The position numbers and the translations under genes were made by a program. From positions 6,275,498 through 6,339,497 of the forward strand of contig NC_064045.1 in the NCBI RefSeq assembly GCF_932526225.1: DNA of 64,000 bases, in the 5' to 3' direction. This DNA comes from Nematostella vectensis. Its lineage: Eukaryota > Cnidaria > Anthozoa > Actiniaria > Edwardsiidae. Below, one piece after another: positions 44,801 through 59,800 of the stretch (position 1 is its first letter; each line of letters begins with the position of its first letter). The notes beneath the pieces are model-generated. The model was not told where the DNA came from. It worked only from the letters and a program-made list of their open reading frames with translations, and ran no database searches.

Positions 44801-47800
44801 TGGTAAACGCACTGCTCGAGACAGCAAACTTGGCGTTCAGCGGATAAGACACGCTAAAGTCCAGGATATAGCCTGATGCACTATGGGATACGCTGAGGTC
44901 CGTGAAGGCTGCGATGCCGTTGGCGAATGCTACGGTGAGGGTACCATTGAGTTCCGCCAGAGCGTCGCCGGAACCTGTGCAAAGCATTTACTTTAATCAT
45001 ATGATAAACATTTTTCTACCCGGTGTTGCATGATAAGAATGAACAATTTGTGAACTATAAGTGGTTTAGGATGTTATGACAAAAAGATGATAAAAAAGAA
45101 AGCACAAATTTTCCGATATTGAGCCTGGAAACGGCTGAGGATGCCATTATTTAGAATGGCAGAATGGTACAATCCATATTCAGGTGAAAGACATCCGTTA
45201 TTTAGAATGGCAGAATGGTACAATCCATATTCAGGTGAAAGACATCCGTCAATTATTATAGAAAAATGTACATACCGTTTCTAATCCTGGCAGTGACTGT
45301 CCAGTTTGTGCTAAGTCCCAGGTTCAGCACCGGTCGGTCGTTGCAGTCCAGGATTTGTAACTTAGGTTGTCTTGCAAAAGGAACGGTCTCGTTCTCGGTG
45401 ATTGGTCCTTCCATAAAGGAAAGTTTACAAGGCACCGAGAAACTGATGGACGAGCTGTTGGATTCAGCCGCCTCTTGCAGCGCCATCTTCTCAGCGTAAG
45501 TCATTCCTCCAGTTATGTTAGTTGGTACTGGAAGAATAACAAGTGGGTAAATTGTTAGTGGGGGAGGGGAGGATAAAAAATGCGAAGGTGTTGCTGGTGG
45601 TTAGTAGCGCTTGGTAATAGACGAAGTAGTATGACTATAGATTCGTAAAGATGGCTAAAAGCGATAAATATTTCGGAGTGTTCAAGGCTCCTGTATCTTA
45701 ATCACTAAAAAAATGTTGATTTGTTAGTACTTAGTTTTATAAAATGCTTATTTTATAAACATCAGAGTCTCAAGTGATATTCCCGTGAAAGATATATTTA
45801 TAAACATACATATTTGTTATTGGCCTCTGTTTTTTTTAATCATCTTTCTATTCCTCTTAACTTTCCCTTTTTGTAATGTTCTAAAACAATATTGTCAACA
45901 GAAAAAGGTGATTTGGTTTGTTGATGTTTGAAGTAATCCTACAAATTCCTGATAAAGCATCTCATCGCATCCCTCTTAAGATCAAAGCGAAAACCGCAAA
46001 ACACTGAAGTAAGCGCCACAGTTCCGGTAAGACAGACACAATTCCACTTACCTGAGCCGTTAGTAGCGCGTACGCCACCAGTTGGATCTACAGGGGGAGG
46101 GACGGGCTCTTTGACATCAACACCAGTAACTACAAGCCCAGTTTTCTCGGCCAGCGCACCACTCTGCACCGCCTCCACTGTTTTGTCTGTCAACGCTTTC
46201 AACTCTTCAAACGACGTGGTGTTTGCTGGGAATCATACAGATTAACAGTTTCAAAGATCTGACCATTTACCTTGACCTTTCTGTGACTTTAAGCCCAGTA
46301 CAACAGTGGTTTGAAAACAAGACGAGAAAACACGCTGTAATGCCTAAGTGCACACTAGTGACATAACGACATAACAACATAGGCGCGCGCACTCTTTGAA
46401 GCCCGACATAACGACCTGGACATAATGACATAAAAGAAAAAACATGTTTTTTCATGCTGTATGTTGGGCTTATGTCAAAATGTCGAACCATTCACACTTG
46501 AACATATGAACATAAGGGTACACGCGCTTATGTCATTATGTCACTAGTGTGCACCAGGCATAACAGTGCGGGCGCAGCAATGCTTTTTAAAAAGACCATT
46601 GCGTGCGTGTGCTATAAGAGGGGGGCGGGGGGCTTATGTTTCTTGTTGCATCAAGGCAACTAATCAAAAAGAGCTGCATTTACAGCAATGCCTGTAGGTC
46701 CTCATTTTTGTGCCACTTGCTACCCCGATTTTAGAGATTAGTTATTGCTGCTAGCGATGGTCGTAGCATTCCGCTACATGACTGCAGGCCCCTTAAACCC
46801 CGGCAGTAGTAGGCAGCTTTTACCTTTTGTTGTATGATACAGACGATTACATATTTGCTGTTGGCTGCCGGTAGTGATGATAGGGGCAGCGATGGTTACC
46901 TCGAAATTTCGAAAGTCTCGCGAATCTCGGCGTTTTTTACGCAAGTCTCGAAGTCTCGTTTATCGCAAATTTAGGGGTCTCGTATTTGTTTTTCTACCAC
47001 GGTCTCGGAGTATTTTTTAAAGCGATCTTTGAGTCTCTGATTTTGGTAAACGCGATATGTTTTATGTACGGTTTTCCCTTCTTTTTAGAGTCGCGAGTCT
47101 TGAGCCTCCTCGCTCTTAACAGAAACTTAGCTACTGTAGCAAGATTGCATTGTAACTCTTACTTATTATTTTTCAACTGATGTTTATGACATACCTCGAA
47201 CAAGTTATCGGAAAACGAGCTCGGAAAAAAAGCTCGGGCTCAAATGTTAAGAGACCGGAAAAGCTCGGGTTCGGATTCCGAAATTTGACAAAACTTTTGT
47301 CAACCGAGTCTCGGGCTCGGATTCTGTAACGCGTGCCTCGTCGCCTCGGCAAGTCTCGGATTTACCCATCGCTACCCCTGATAATAGTGTCGGTTGTGCT
47401 AATATTTTCCACCACTTATGTTTTCCAGCCTAACCTGTTGTGTTTGTTGCAGACGATGTCGCGTTAGCTGTTTTGTTGGCTGCTGGCAGCGGGTCTGATA
47501 TCACGATAATAAAAGTGGTTTCACCAGTTGCTCGGCGGCGGCGACGTTTGCTTGCACTAACCACGTCCATCACCTGGATCATGGATTTATCAATATCAAG
47601 CAGAGCTGCGAGGTTATTCACGAGATTCTCCTTGAAGAAATCATCCACGCTGACTGCTTTGAGGCTCAGAGACAACTGAGAACAAGACAATGGAATTGTC
47701 ATCAGAAATTACTTAGGCGTGGGTGCGCGCCCATCCCCCTTGGTGGCCAAAAAGCAGGATATTTCTTATAAATAATATTAGAACATTGTGATTTTTCCAT

Positions 47801-50800
47801 ATTAAACCTATGACTGAGCACCACCCACCCCACCCCACCCCCCATTTCAGCCAACCCTGGGTACGCGCCTGCTACTGGTCTAAAGGCGATGTTCTTCAAA
47901 CTTGGGCAGCCTCCGTGCTAGTTCTACCTATCGACCAAGCAATCTATAATAATTTACATGACAATCCTTTAGGGGCTAAGTAAACTTTTCAAAAATAAAT
48001 TTAATATTGCTGTTGTTTGGTCAAGTAAAAGTAATGATTTACATTTAGTTTCCCACTCTATTTACCAATATGTCTTCGACGCTCTTTTGGGTAAAGATGG
48101 CAACAGTTAAACTTTTCTAGGTGCATGCCAAAGGGGCAGCAGATATGGGGCACTATTTATACTTTTTTCTGGCGCGTTTAATGTACTTCTTATTTCTTTT
48201 TCTTTTTCCCTTCCATCAACACACATGTAGATACGTCCTTTACCTGAATAACGGGTGTGGTCTGAATCTCTACAAACTCCTTTCCCTTTAATAAGAAGTG
48301 GAGCATTTTGTAAGAGCGTTCAAAGTAGTTCTCCCCGTTGATCGTATCCGTGAGTTTCGGGAACCAGTAGTCACGTGACTGGCCACTGGGGACAGGTTGT
48401 AGGGTCACCGAGTCATCTTCCATCTTAGCGTTCTTAGGTGCGATGTACACACCTCAAATAAAAAATAAAAAAATTATGCTAAAATTGGAAGGGTGTTGGA
48501 CGACAAACGGAATTTCATACCCTAAAAGAGAGCAAAATCGAGAAAAAATCATTCAACACCCCCTAAGGGATAGGAGTTGGTCGAAATTTTATACCCTAAG
48601 TGACGATCACCCCTGTCTATTTTTTTCGGAGAGTGCGAGCCCCGGGGCGTTTAGTAATATGTAAATGAATTACATAAACACGGTAATTGCCTGTCTTAGC
48701 GTTAACAAGACAGAATAAGAGATGTTACCTTCTACGTAAACGTCTTTGCGCTGAGGTTCGGTGAAGAACATGGACACGGTAACTGCCTGTTCAGGCTTAG
48801 CATTAAGAAGATGAAAGCGCAGCGTCTGAGGCTCGTTGCCAGTCATGTACACCTGGATATTCTTGCCGGCGGCGACGATTCCGTAGAAGGTGGAGATCCG
48901 CTCCTGGCATGTGTATCCAAGGCACCATCCGTGATCCATCGGGCCGTTCAAGAGATTCACTGATCCTTCTGAGATGAGGGCAATTGGAGAGAGCCGGCGG
49001 GTCTCTGTGTCACGGTCCATACTCTCTAAGGAAAGTTCGAATAACAGCAAAGTTAAAGGAGTATAGAGGCCACAATAGAAGACGATATATTTCTTTTGAT
49101 TTCTTGTGGAGCTAGCGTGATCATTGGTATGATCACGCTATGTATGATTTGTATGATTGGTTTAGCGTGATCATTGTATCTGTGGCATCCCACAGATACA
49201 ATTCCCTTATTCTCCGTTGTGCGAGAAATACAAGAAAAAGTATGTTTCCTAAGTTAATATTTGTGACTTTCCAACAACTCTTGTCCATTATATCCCAAAG
49301 AATGAGAACTGAATTGCCGCAAGGTGCCCTCTGGGGTATACAGTAATCTCCAGTATTCATCCATAAAGGCTGGCGTCAAAAGGATAGGTAATAAATATTT
49401 TGAATTACATAAGTACTGTATAGGTGGTTTTTCATAAATAATTACCCCAAGAGTCTGGTACTCGGTACTTACCTATGATTAACATTATATGGTCGAGTTC
49501 TGTACACTGGTATGCGAACCACGTGCTCTTCCATGTGCACGTGCTGCCTCGGATGATGCCCTTCTGGGGGTAAGCCACTGAAGTGTCTATTCTCGAGCCA
49601 TCAGGGTTGGTCTGTGCAGTCCTTGGGATGCGATAATCACCTTTAGGTGAGAAGGTACAAGAGAGTTAAAATGAATGGGGAGAAAAATACGAAACTAATT
49701 GTTGACCTAGTTCTAAGAAATAATGCTGTTCACTTCGAATAAAGAAGGGTTGTCTGCGTTGAGCGTAACAGATTAACCATTTGCAAAAGGCCTAAGAACT
49801 TAATATTAGCATTAAAAAAGTGAAAATGCTCATAATAAAATAGACTAAGTGCTCTTTGATACGCATATCCATGGAAGGAAAATGAAAATAAGAATTGAAA
49901 ATAAAAACAACAAAAAAGCCATAATTGCACTTACCAAACCCAAGGCATTGAAGAATGTCGATCAACCTTATTTGATTATCATTATATGTTACTGTTTATA
50001 ATTAAAAATACAACGATTTTTTGCATGGAAGCTTCAAAATAACAAACTAGAAATGAAGTCTGATACCTTAACGATATTTGATTGAAAATATATTGGTTAC
50101 CCGCTTGAATTAGCCGATGGAAATGGATGCTTTGTGTGACTTGGCATTGAGCGGGAGCGAAATGGGGGAGTGGCTTTTAAACAACCAGAGCAAAAACAAC
50201 AAACCCAAAGCAAGCGTACTTACCAAGTGCCTTAGGACAAGAATAAAGGCAGCTCATAAGCCAAGCCTACACAGGCATTTGGTACTTACCAAGGCCAAAC
50301 CTTGGATTTCCGTCCCACTCATATTCGGCTTTTGAGATAAGGGTACTGGCTCGGCCGGAGAATGAACCATCGAGGTCTCTGATGAGAAGCTGTCGGCGGG
50401 CGTCGCAGTCCATGTCGACGCAATCTGACGGGTTGATCCACTGAGTTGTGGGCGTAATGAAGTATATGATGGATTCTGTATCCACGTTATTGTACGTTAT
50501 ACCTGTGAAATTCGTGAACATGGTTATAGTGAGCAATTAAAGAATAATTATAACCCCCATTATAATCTTTGTCATTATTTATCATTGCCAGTATAATCAA
50601 AATAACCATCATTAACTTTGCGTTGTTTTCTAAATCATTGTCAACCCCAATATATAAATTTTATCATTATCATCATCTTTATCAACATCATGATCATCAA
50701 CAACGTCCCCGGCACCTTTATTATTGTTCTTGTCTTCATCACCTTAACTACCGTCATCATCACCTTAGCTACCGTCATCGTCACCTTAACTACCGTCATC

Positions 50801-53800
50801 GTCACCTTAACTACCGTAATCATCACCTTAACTATCGTCATCGTCAACTTAGCTACCGTCGTCACCTTAACTATCGTCATCGTCACCTTAACTACCGTCG
50901 TCGTCACCTTAACTACCGTCATCGTCACCTTAACTACCGTCATCGTCACCTTAGCTACCGTCATCGTCGCCTTAACTACTGTTATCGTCACCTTTACTTT
51001 CGTCATCGTCACCTTAACTACCGTCATCATCACCTTATCTACCGTCATCATCACCTTAGCTACCGTCGTCACCTTATCTACCGTCATCATCACCTTAACT
51101 ACCGCCATCGTCACCGTAACAATCGTCAGCGTCACCTTAGCTGCCGTCATCGTCACCTTATTACCTACCGTCATCGTCACGTTAATTATCGTCATTATTA
51201 CTTTACCTATCGTCGTCCTCAACCTTATCGTCGTCGTCACCTTATCGTCAGCGTCACCTTTACTACCGTCATCATTACCTTAGCTACCGTCATCATCACC
51301 TTAACTATCGTCATCGTCACTTTATCGTTACGTCACCTTTATCGTTATTACCTTTGGTATCCATCGGATGGGTAATGTCGCCCACCCACAAGTTGGGGAC
51401 AACGGCAAAGTCGCGCTTGTCACATGACACCGTGAAGTGCTCAAAGGCGACGTTTTGGAATCGCGTATGTCCATATATGGCAGGGTACGACATAGGGCCT
51501 TCCCAAGACAAAGTTGGTCCAGCACCCGGACTTGATACGAAGAATCCTATGCTTGTACCGATCTTACCACCTTGAAAAAAATGCGATGTGAAATAGGTGC
51601 ACTTTTTTTAAAGAACATTTTTAAAAAACATCCAGCCTGAGATTTCACCAAATTTTAAGAACATGCTAAGAACATGCCGAGGCTCAGATGGTAGAAAAAA
51701 AAGTTATGTTTTTGTCCTGATTCGTTCTAAAATGCAGAATCAAATAGTGCTCTTAGTAACAACCTTATTATTGCTATTATTGCTATAATTCCCTTTCTAA
51801 TAATTCATTGGGTATTATATTCTTATACACTAGAACTTAAGAACATCGTTAAGAACATATCCAGCCTTAAAATATCCCAAAAATGAGAACGGCCCAGCCT
51901 CAACTGAAAATTAGAGGTCCTTAAAAAAAAAGAGTAAAGCAAACTCTTTGACGTTTCAATGTCAAAACAGTGCTATAGACTTGCAGAACATTTTTATGTC
52001 ACGCTTCTTGAGGGATCACTACAAGGTACTGTTAAAGTTATCCTTGAGGTGTTAACCCCCCCCCCCCCTAAAAGCTACGTTGTGCGCATTCACCTGACTT
52101 TGGCTTCTTTGCACCAAACTTTGTATAAGGTTTGCGTCCTTCTGGAACAATGCTGTTGTCGCTGCACTTATACCCTGGACTTGTTCCTACAAGCGTGCTA
52201 TCGATCAACTCGTAGAACTTGTCCGCAAAATTATGAGAGACTGCAGGCGGCCCCCAGGTATTGTGCAAGATTCCGTGATCGTTGTCAATCACCATGGTGT
52301 TAAGCACTTTAATGCTGCTTCGACCATAGGTGAAAATACCATAGTCAAAGTGTCCCCATGTACAGAACCCTGTGAAAAAAAGGACCGTAGGTGAAAATAC
52401 CATAGTCAAAGTGTCCCCATGTACAGAACCCTGTGAAAAAAAGGACCGTAGGTGAAAATACCATAGTCAAAGTGTCCCCATGTACAGAACCCTGTGAAAA
52501 AAAGGACCGTAGGTGAAAATACCATAGTCAAAGTGTCCCCATGTACAGAACCCTGTGAAAAAATGGAAAGGCCTTGATCGTATAGTAGACTTGCTCCCCG
52601 ATTTGCCTTGCCAATCAAACTAAAACTGTTTCTTTCCCCAGGCTTGATTGAATAAGCGCGTAATGTAGGCGAAAACGCATCATTCAGAATCAATACCATC
52701 TAAAAACTTAATACACAGACGAAGTAGCAAAAAAAAATGAAAATCAACAATTCGAAGATCACATCTATAGGTAACAGCATATTTAAACACCTTACGTTAT
52801 TTAGATATGTGTTCTTATCAGATAATTATCTACGCAAATAACATACACCTATTTCGAACAAGGTTGCACTTGGAGAATCTGTGTTTAAACCCGCAGTGTT
52901 TCATGGGTTGCAAATAAATAAATAAAATAAGCGTAAATAAATAAACCCAGCTTCAGAAAGCTTTAGCAATCTTGTTTATTTACTTCTAAACGTTCACACG
53001 GCGTTTAGAGACCAGGATTTATCAATTCATTTATGCGTTACCCATTAACCACTGCGGGTTACGATATATTTTTTAGCGTGTGCAACCTGTTAACTGAAAT
53101 ATTAAGTGCACACATGTATACATAATCTGTTATCCAGCAATATCTTGCAACCCGAAACCTCAAACAGTCAAAGCAGACATAGAATTGAAGAGAAAAAAAA
53201 AGAAAAAAATACCTGAAAGCTTAGAGCAGTCATCGCATCCCTCCTCATATCCAATATGAATGCCGTGCCAAGCGCCGTGAACAACATTCCCGTACCAGTC
53301 CTGAACATCCGGGGATTCTTCTCTAGTGCACGGCTCTCCGTCCGTCCTGAAACCAAGTCTCTCGCTGCCAGCAACCGTGTTATTAATAAGCGTGTGGAGC
53401 TTGCCTTCATGAGTCTCGAAAGCGCCATGCCATATAGCAGCGACCTGAAACAGCCAGTCAAGTGGATTTATTCAGTGATAATTGGACACTTATAATTGTC
53501 TTCAGGGGCGGCGGACGGGGGGGAGGGGGGCAGGGTTTATTTTTTTAGATAAACACGCGGTTTTACATGTACCTAAATAGTGTTACAAATGTTCAATCGA
53601 TTGCTTGATAAAATACGATAGTATACATTCTTTTAATTGTTTGCATCATTTTTATCTGTACTCTATGTCCACCCTAGCATCCCCGTTTCGAAAACTCCGC
53701 CCCCACCCCCTCCTCCTCCTTTTGAGACCATTTCGCCGCCCCTGGTCGTGTCAAAATTTTAAAGTGGCATGTTAATCTTTTATTTCACCCGCGCATATAC

Positions 53801-56800
53801 GTGCACTTTTCGTGACTTGAAGAATATGAATTCTAATTTGACATCTTACTGGTTCAATTCGTCCATTGAAGGTCTGCAAAGAGCGAGAATCGACCACTAA
53901 GTTTCTAATGGCCTTGCTTTTCTCGCCAGACATTTTAATTCCCGCATCAATCGAGTGATGAACCACATTGTCCTGAATAAGCAGCTTGTTGGTCAAATGG
54001 ACGCCGATGCCCGTATTGAGCAGGTGATGGAAGGAACAGCCCTTCACAAAACTATCTGGGTAGGTCACATCATCGAGGTTTAGGTACGTCAAAGCGTATC
54101 TGAGGGTAGTAATGAGAGAGTCAGAATTTCTATATCATTGACAATAACTGTGGTTATTTTAGTGTAAATACAATTTTTTATTATTATTTTAAGGTTTTGT
54201 AGACAGTAATTCAAAACACTAACATACTTATGCGTTATAATGATATGGTTGATAGTTTTGACCGCTGAGACCCCGAGTAAAAAAACATATTCTAGGAAAT
54301 TGAAAAGACAAACTAACCTTGGATCATCCCAATCATTCCAGCCTTCCTGTCCACAGAGAGAGAACTCCACGTTCTCGATGGCGGCCTTTCCGGCGCGGTC
54401 ACTATATTTCCCAATTGTCACTCTTGCCCCGTAAGCCTTGCTGCTCACAGAGCCAATCGGATCGTCTGCGCCTTCGATTCTGATATTCCTGGTCAGCAGT
54501 CCAACCTCAGCGGCCATTGCGCATGAGCGGCTACCTGATGTCAAAGTGACAGCTTTGCGAGCGTACGTCAAAGTACCGTCTAATGTTAAGGTCATCTTAT
54601 CGCTGGAAATTGCGGTGATCTTAAAGACTTCGGTTTGACGAGTTTCCACTGTAGTGGAAGCAACCACAATCTCGTCTCCAACAGCCCAATCGACCGCTTT
54701 AACGAGGGTGATAGCATTTGCTCCGACATCCGCGGGTGAAGCAAGCTGGGTCCAATACACCTGTTTATCGGGGCCGTGAAGTTTAATGTACCCGAGCACT
54801 GTTAAGGATTTTGGACTCGTCTTGGGACCCCCCTCTATCTGAGTAATGTCCATCGAGTGTGACCCTCGAAGTGAGATAACAACTTTGCTATTACATCTCT
54901 GATCCGGGAAGCCCACAATAAAGCCACCGTAAACAACTATGTAGGTAGCATTAATGACGATATCAGCACCACATTCAATTTCCAAGACACCGTAAACTAT
55001 AAGCTTATTCATTGGACGAGGTGACTGCCGAACTACAACCCACTTGGATGCTGCGATCTCGACGTCAGTCTCAGCGGCAGGGAGTTCTCCAGTTGGCCAA
55101 TCAGAGTTCGTCCACCACAACTGGAAGATGGAGGGGCGACCTTCAGGCAAAGGTGGAAGCGTAGGCTTCACGCAGCCCGGATAAAAACACGCGTACAAGC
55201 GCGGACGCACCGTTCGGTCGTTGTAGTTACCGTTAAGGGTGCGAGTGTTACCGTGACCAGACAATATGTACTCGAATACTTTAGTGTCGTCCTTAAAGCA
55301 CCATGCACCGTGATTAGCATCGACTGGTGGCGTGACATCAGTCATACTTTGAAAAACTCCCGTGGTCTCGAAGTGATCTGGACGCTGATGAAGTTGGTGT
55401 GATATTCTTGCATATTCGCTCTCATGTGGCTCGAAGATCTTACCTGTGTATGAGATATTTGTGATTTGTTCACCGCCAACGTAAGACATAAGGTAGTCTT
55501 CCTTCATGAGTAAAGACAACTGGTGGCCCAACGGATGAGTGTGGTCTTTTTCGTGGAATGGCACCAGCTCTGTACCATACTGATTTGTCACGCTAAGATA
55601 CTTGGCTTTCAGAGAGGTAGGCGATACGTTGTTTAGCGCAAACCGTCTGAGGTTTATAGGACCTTCACAGTAACTTCCCGGAACTTCACCATGGCTAACC
55701 TCCGCACTGGACGAGCATTTAGACTGGGGGAGGAGACTGTTTGTGGGGACTGCAATTCCACCATCAAAACCGGTCAGTGAGCCATCAAGATCTTCGACGA
55801 CTGTCTCAAACTTCCATTGGAAATGTGCCTTGCAAGGTGAATCCACCCATTTTAGGTTTACGACTCTGTAAGCAAATCCTCCCCTCTTTTTGAACTCCTT
55901 ACATTGGGCACAATGTTTAAGCGCCGCACATTTGCACGAAGGCGTGTTAAAGTTTACAAAAGTGACATTTGATATGACGAGGTTGTGTGTCTGAGGGGTG
56001 CGGATACCAGCGTCGGTGCAATCAGATCCCTGGCGAAGGCCTGGAGTGTGGCTTGCAATCAGAGAATTACTAATCTTTGGTCCACCCCAGTGGTTATCTT
56101 TCATGTCAGCAAATACAAATTCAATGCCAGCAACATCGTTATCCAAAGTATCAAAGCAATCAAACTGGACGGCTCCTACTTCGACTGCTTCGGCCCCACG
56201 CATATTATTCCAAGACACGAACTTTTTAAATACTGCTGGTTCATTTTCCTTAGAGTCGCACTTGCCTCCTTTCTTTGGGTGATAAGTTGGAAAGACCCAG
56301 AGTCCATAGCGTCCGAAGGAGTGTGCAGTGTTATTATAAAACTCAAGCATTGGAATATTTCTTGGGCAGATATTTTTGTCAAATGACGGCCCCTCGGGGT
56401 GCTCAAACATCTGGTACCAAAACCCGAAGTGGCTGCCTCCTGCGGCGGCGTTATGACTTACTGTGTTGTTTGCATTGGTCACCCAGAACGTTGCAGGTGT
56501 AATGTCGACGTTAAGACCAGAGGTTGATGGTGTGACGAAGATCCCTAAGTTATAGATAACCACGTTTAGCTCCTCAGCTCCATCTTCCATAAACACGGCG
56601 TTACCTTTTATGTCATAGACAACGTTGTGTTCCACGACGGCTTCGTTGACCCCGTGCAAGGTAACGGCGCGATGATGACTGTGGTAGATGGCGCATCCCC
56701 GAACATATGATCCCTTGATGCTTCCCATCATGTGGAAGTGAATGGGGTATCTTCCAAGACGGAACAGCTGCCCGACATTCTCAAGCTCAACGTAACTAAA

Positions 56801-59800
56801 CCTTCCTGTTATGTCACCTTCATTGGGGCCGTGAAACATGATTGTCGCACCCATTCCGTCGGTTTCAATCTCAGCGCCAAATTTCCCACGGAAGCAGGTC
56901 TGCTTTTTAAATTGTCCTGCCTCGAAGTCATGCGGGCATTCCGGGATAGGATCGTTCCATTCCACGCGCCGAGCACCGATTACACGCACGTTACGAGTAA
57001 GAAGGCCGATTTCCGCCCGAGTCTCGATCACACGACCGCCAATTGTCTGCTCAATCGATATATGCCTGTACTTCAAGGGTGGTGTCACCTGTTTAAAAAA
57101 AAAGGGATAAATCAATTGTCTGGACAATCATGTAGCTGCTGGACCTTCCTCATCCTAAACCAATGTATCGTATTTTCTGTCTAGTATTTGTATATCGCAG
57201 AGGCAAAAATTCCAAGGAGGTCTCTGACCTTGGATGTTTGACCTTGATGTTGTAAAAGAGTCCAATTCTCAATCTTCGGAAAAGCTTTACGTTTCAATTT
57301 GGCATGATTAACGTTTCACCAAAAATAAAGGGTTACTCCTCTATCTGCAATAAAAGGTTCCGTAGTTTATGTTTCGTGTTATCATATCTCGAATTAGTTT
57401 TAAAACATAAAATATGAAAGTTCACGCTATTTTAATCTTACGTTACTCGGAAATACTTGTTTTAATTCTAATGGTATTCTCTGTGCATATTTTCTCGTTT
57501 GAATTCTGAGAACCTTTGGATCCATTTACAATGTTCAAGTGTTGTTCGACGATAGGACACGGGAAGAAAGAACGATGGGAATTGATAATGGCATCTAAAG
57601 CACAGCTACCTGAATGGTCTTTCCGCCGTTGCTGACTCCAGTTATCTCAAGTTCTTCATTCTCCTCTTGAGATCTACTTGTTGACGCGATCACGACTTTA
57701 TCACCGGCCTTCCAAGAGACCGGAAGCTGTAGATGCAGCTCGGAGTCTCCAGCGGCCGCTGTTTGGCTGAGCCGTGTCCACGTGTATTGAACGTGACGTC
57801 CGTGAAGATCCAGCGTGCCTTTACGTACCGCTATCACTTTGCAGCCGTACACAGGGAGCTCTGTGCATAGCTGATGGCCGTAAAGCGTAATGGTACCTTC
57901 GTGCTGGAAGGGTTCAGCCTCAGTGCCGACCTACGAACCGAAGAAGATTTCTTAATGAAAACCGTATCTCTTTTTTATATTGCAAATGAACATAACAGCA
58001 AATGGTTTGCGCTTTAATAAAACCCCCTAGAATGAATAGTCCACTAGTACTTCCCTTTCTTAGAGTTTGTTGTTATATCATGCCGTCATTATGTATACGT
58101 GTATTTGGACACGTTTTATTACCTCTTTATTATCGTGGTCAGACTATATTCGCTCGTTAAGATGCGCTATCTTCGTGGCATGTGTAGAAAATGAGACTTT
58201 GCAAACAAAGTTATACAAAAACACCAGACACGAGAATAAGGCAAAAGCTAGAGATCCTCTGTTTCGTGATGTGTTTTGTTACCTGCAGTTTCCCGTCGTC
58301 TGTTATCAGGATGTACTCGGCGTGTAAGTTAATGTCACGCGAGTCGTCAAACATCACCGTCCCTCCCTGGATCAACAACATCTTTAGAACGGCTGTGTCT
58401 ATGTCGATCAGCATCGTCTGGCCTTTCTTGATGATTACAAATGCACCTTGTGAGACAGGAAACGGGTAAGAATTAATAAAGTGAAAAATTGGGAGATAAA
58501 AGCAAAACCAGCTGGCGGTATCAGCCTTTCACAAAAGTGTTCAAAGTGAAACAATGACACAGGAATGCTATCTAAAACATTGATAAGACTGACAACGATA
58601 AATGGCTTCGTTCAAGGCTATATTTTGAATAAGATAACTGGTTTACTGGTTCATTTATTGGTTAGGTTGTTTTGATATTCATTTATTGGTTAGGTTGTTT
58701 CGACTTCTAGTACAGTCCATATGAAGGAAAAAAATACCTGTCTAACCCTTTGAAAGGTTAAACTTCACACAGCTATTATTGGTGTGGATAACAGAAAAAA
58801 TGAAAGAGGATGAAAAAATATATGAATTGTACAAAGGAACACAATGCCTACCGAGACCCGGGATTGGCCCTCCGCCCCACGAGTACGGAGACGACCAGAC
58901 GTCCACGTACCAGAAGCCTGCAGCGGTCATTAGGGCGATGCCGTTAGACCCCACCTCTACACGCACTTCCGTCTTAATGGTCCGACTATGCGCCCCAGTA
59001 ACACACGTGATAGTAGTAGCAGTAGCGGAATTAACAGTACACACGGTACCGTCTATCGTAACCTTGTTACCACTGGGCGTAGTGCTGAAACCGGAACCGG
59101 AAATAGTCAAAGTCACGCCACCGCCTGTGCCTCCACGTGACGGGGACACTGATGTGATCTCTGACGTCATGGAGGATTTATAAGTGAAGGCATTTGACAG
59201 GGTCTGAGTGACATCCCCAGATGTGACTTCTACTGCGCATGCGGTGTCCCCGGCCTGCTTTGCGTGCGGAGGGACGTCGCAGGAGATTTGGGTGTTGGTG
59301 ATGCTGAATCCTAGAGTGAGTGGACATGAGGTTCCACACACTGTGATGAGGGTGGAGTCGCTGAACCCTTTCCCGGTCACCACTATGCTGCGACCACCAC
59401 CGTACCCACTGTCCGCAGGGTTCACCGAATCTATCGAAAGCTCTATAGTCACTTTAATTGAAGATGTGGCCCAACCTCCAGATCCAATTAGAATATTCAA
59501 GGGGTAGACTCCGGCAGGCTTCTCAGGAACTATGCAGACAATGCTTGAAGCTGTGGCTTGCGTGACCTCACAGACGTAGTCACCAAGCGTGACTAAAACG
59601 CTTGAAGTCGAGGCTCCAGGGAAGTTTCCGGTGATAGTCAAAGACTGGCCACCTGCTATTACCGAGCTGGAAACTTGCGACCGCCGTCTCCTGCGAGCAG
59701 GTAACGAGACGGATGAGACAACTGGCGTGAGTGAATCCTTGTACGTGATGACCTTATTTGGAAAGGTAACCCCATCAACTGTCAGCACCAGCGTCTTGTC

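Noticed and set aside
50569-51375. His/Arg/Tyr-rich and Thr/Val-rich ORFs over 200 codons
   Set aside because: Open frames on both strands come from the 21-bp minisatellite lacking stop codons.
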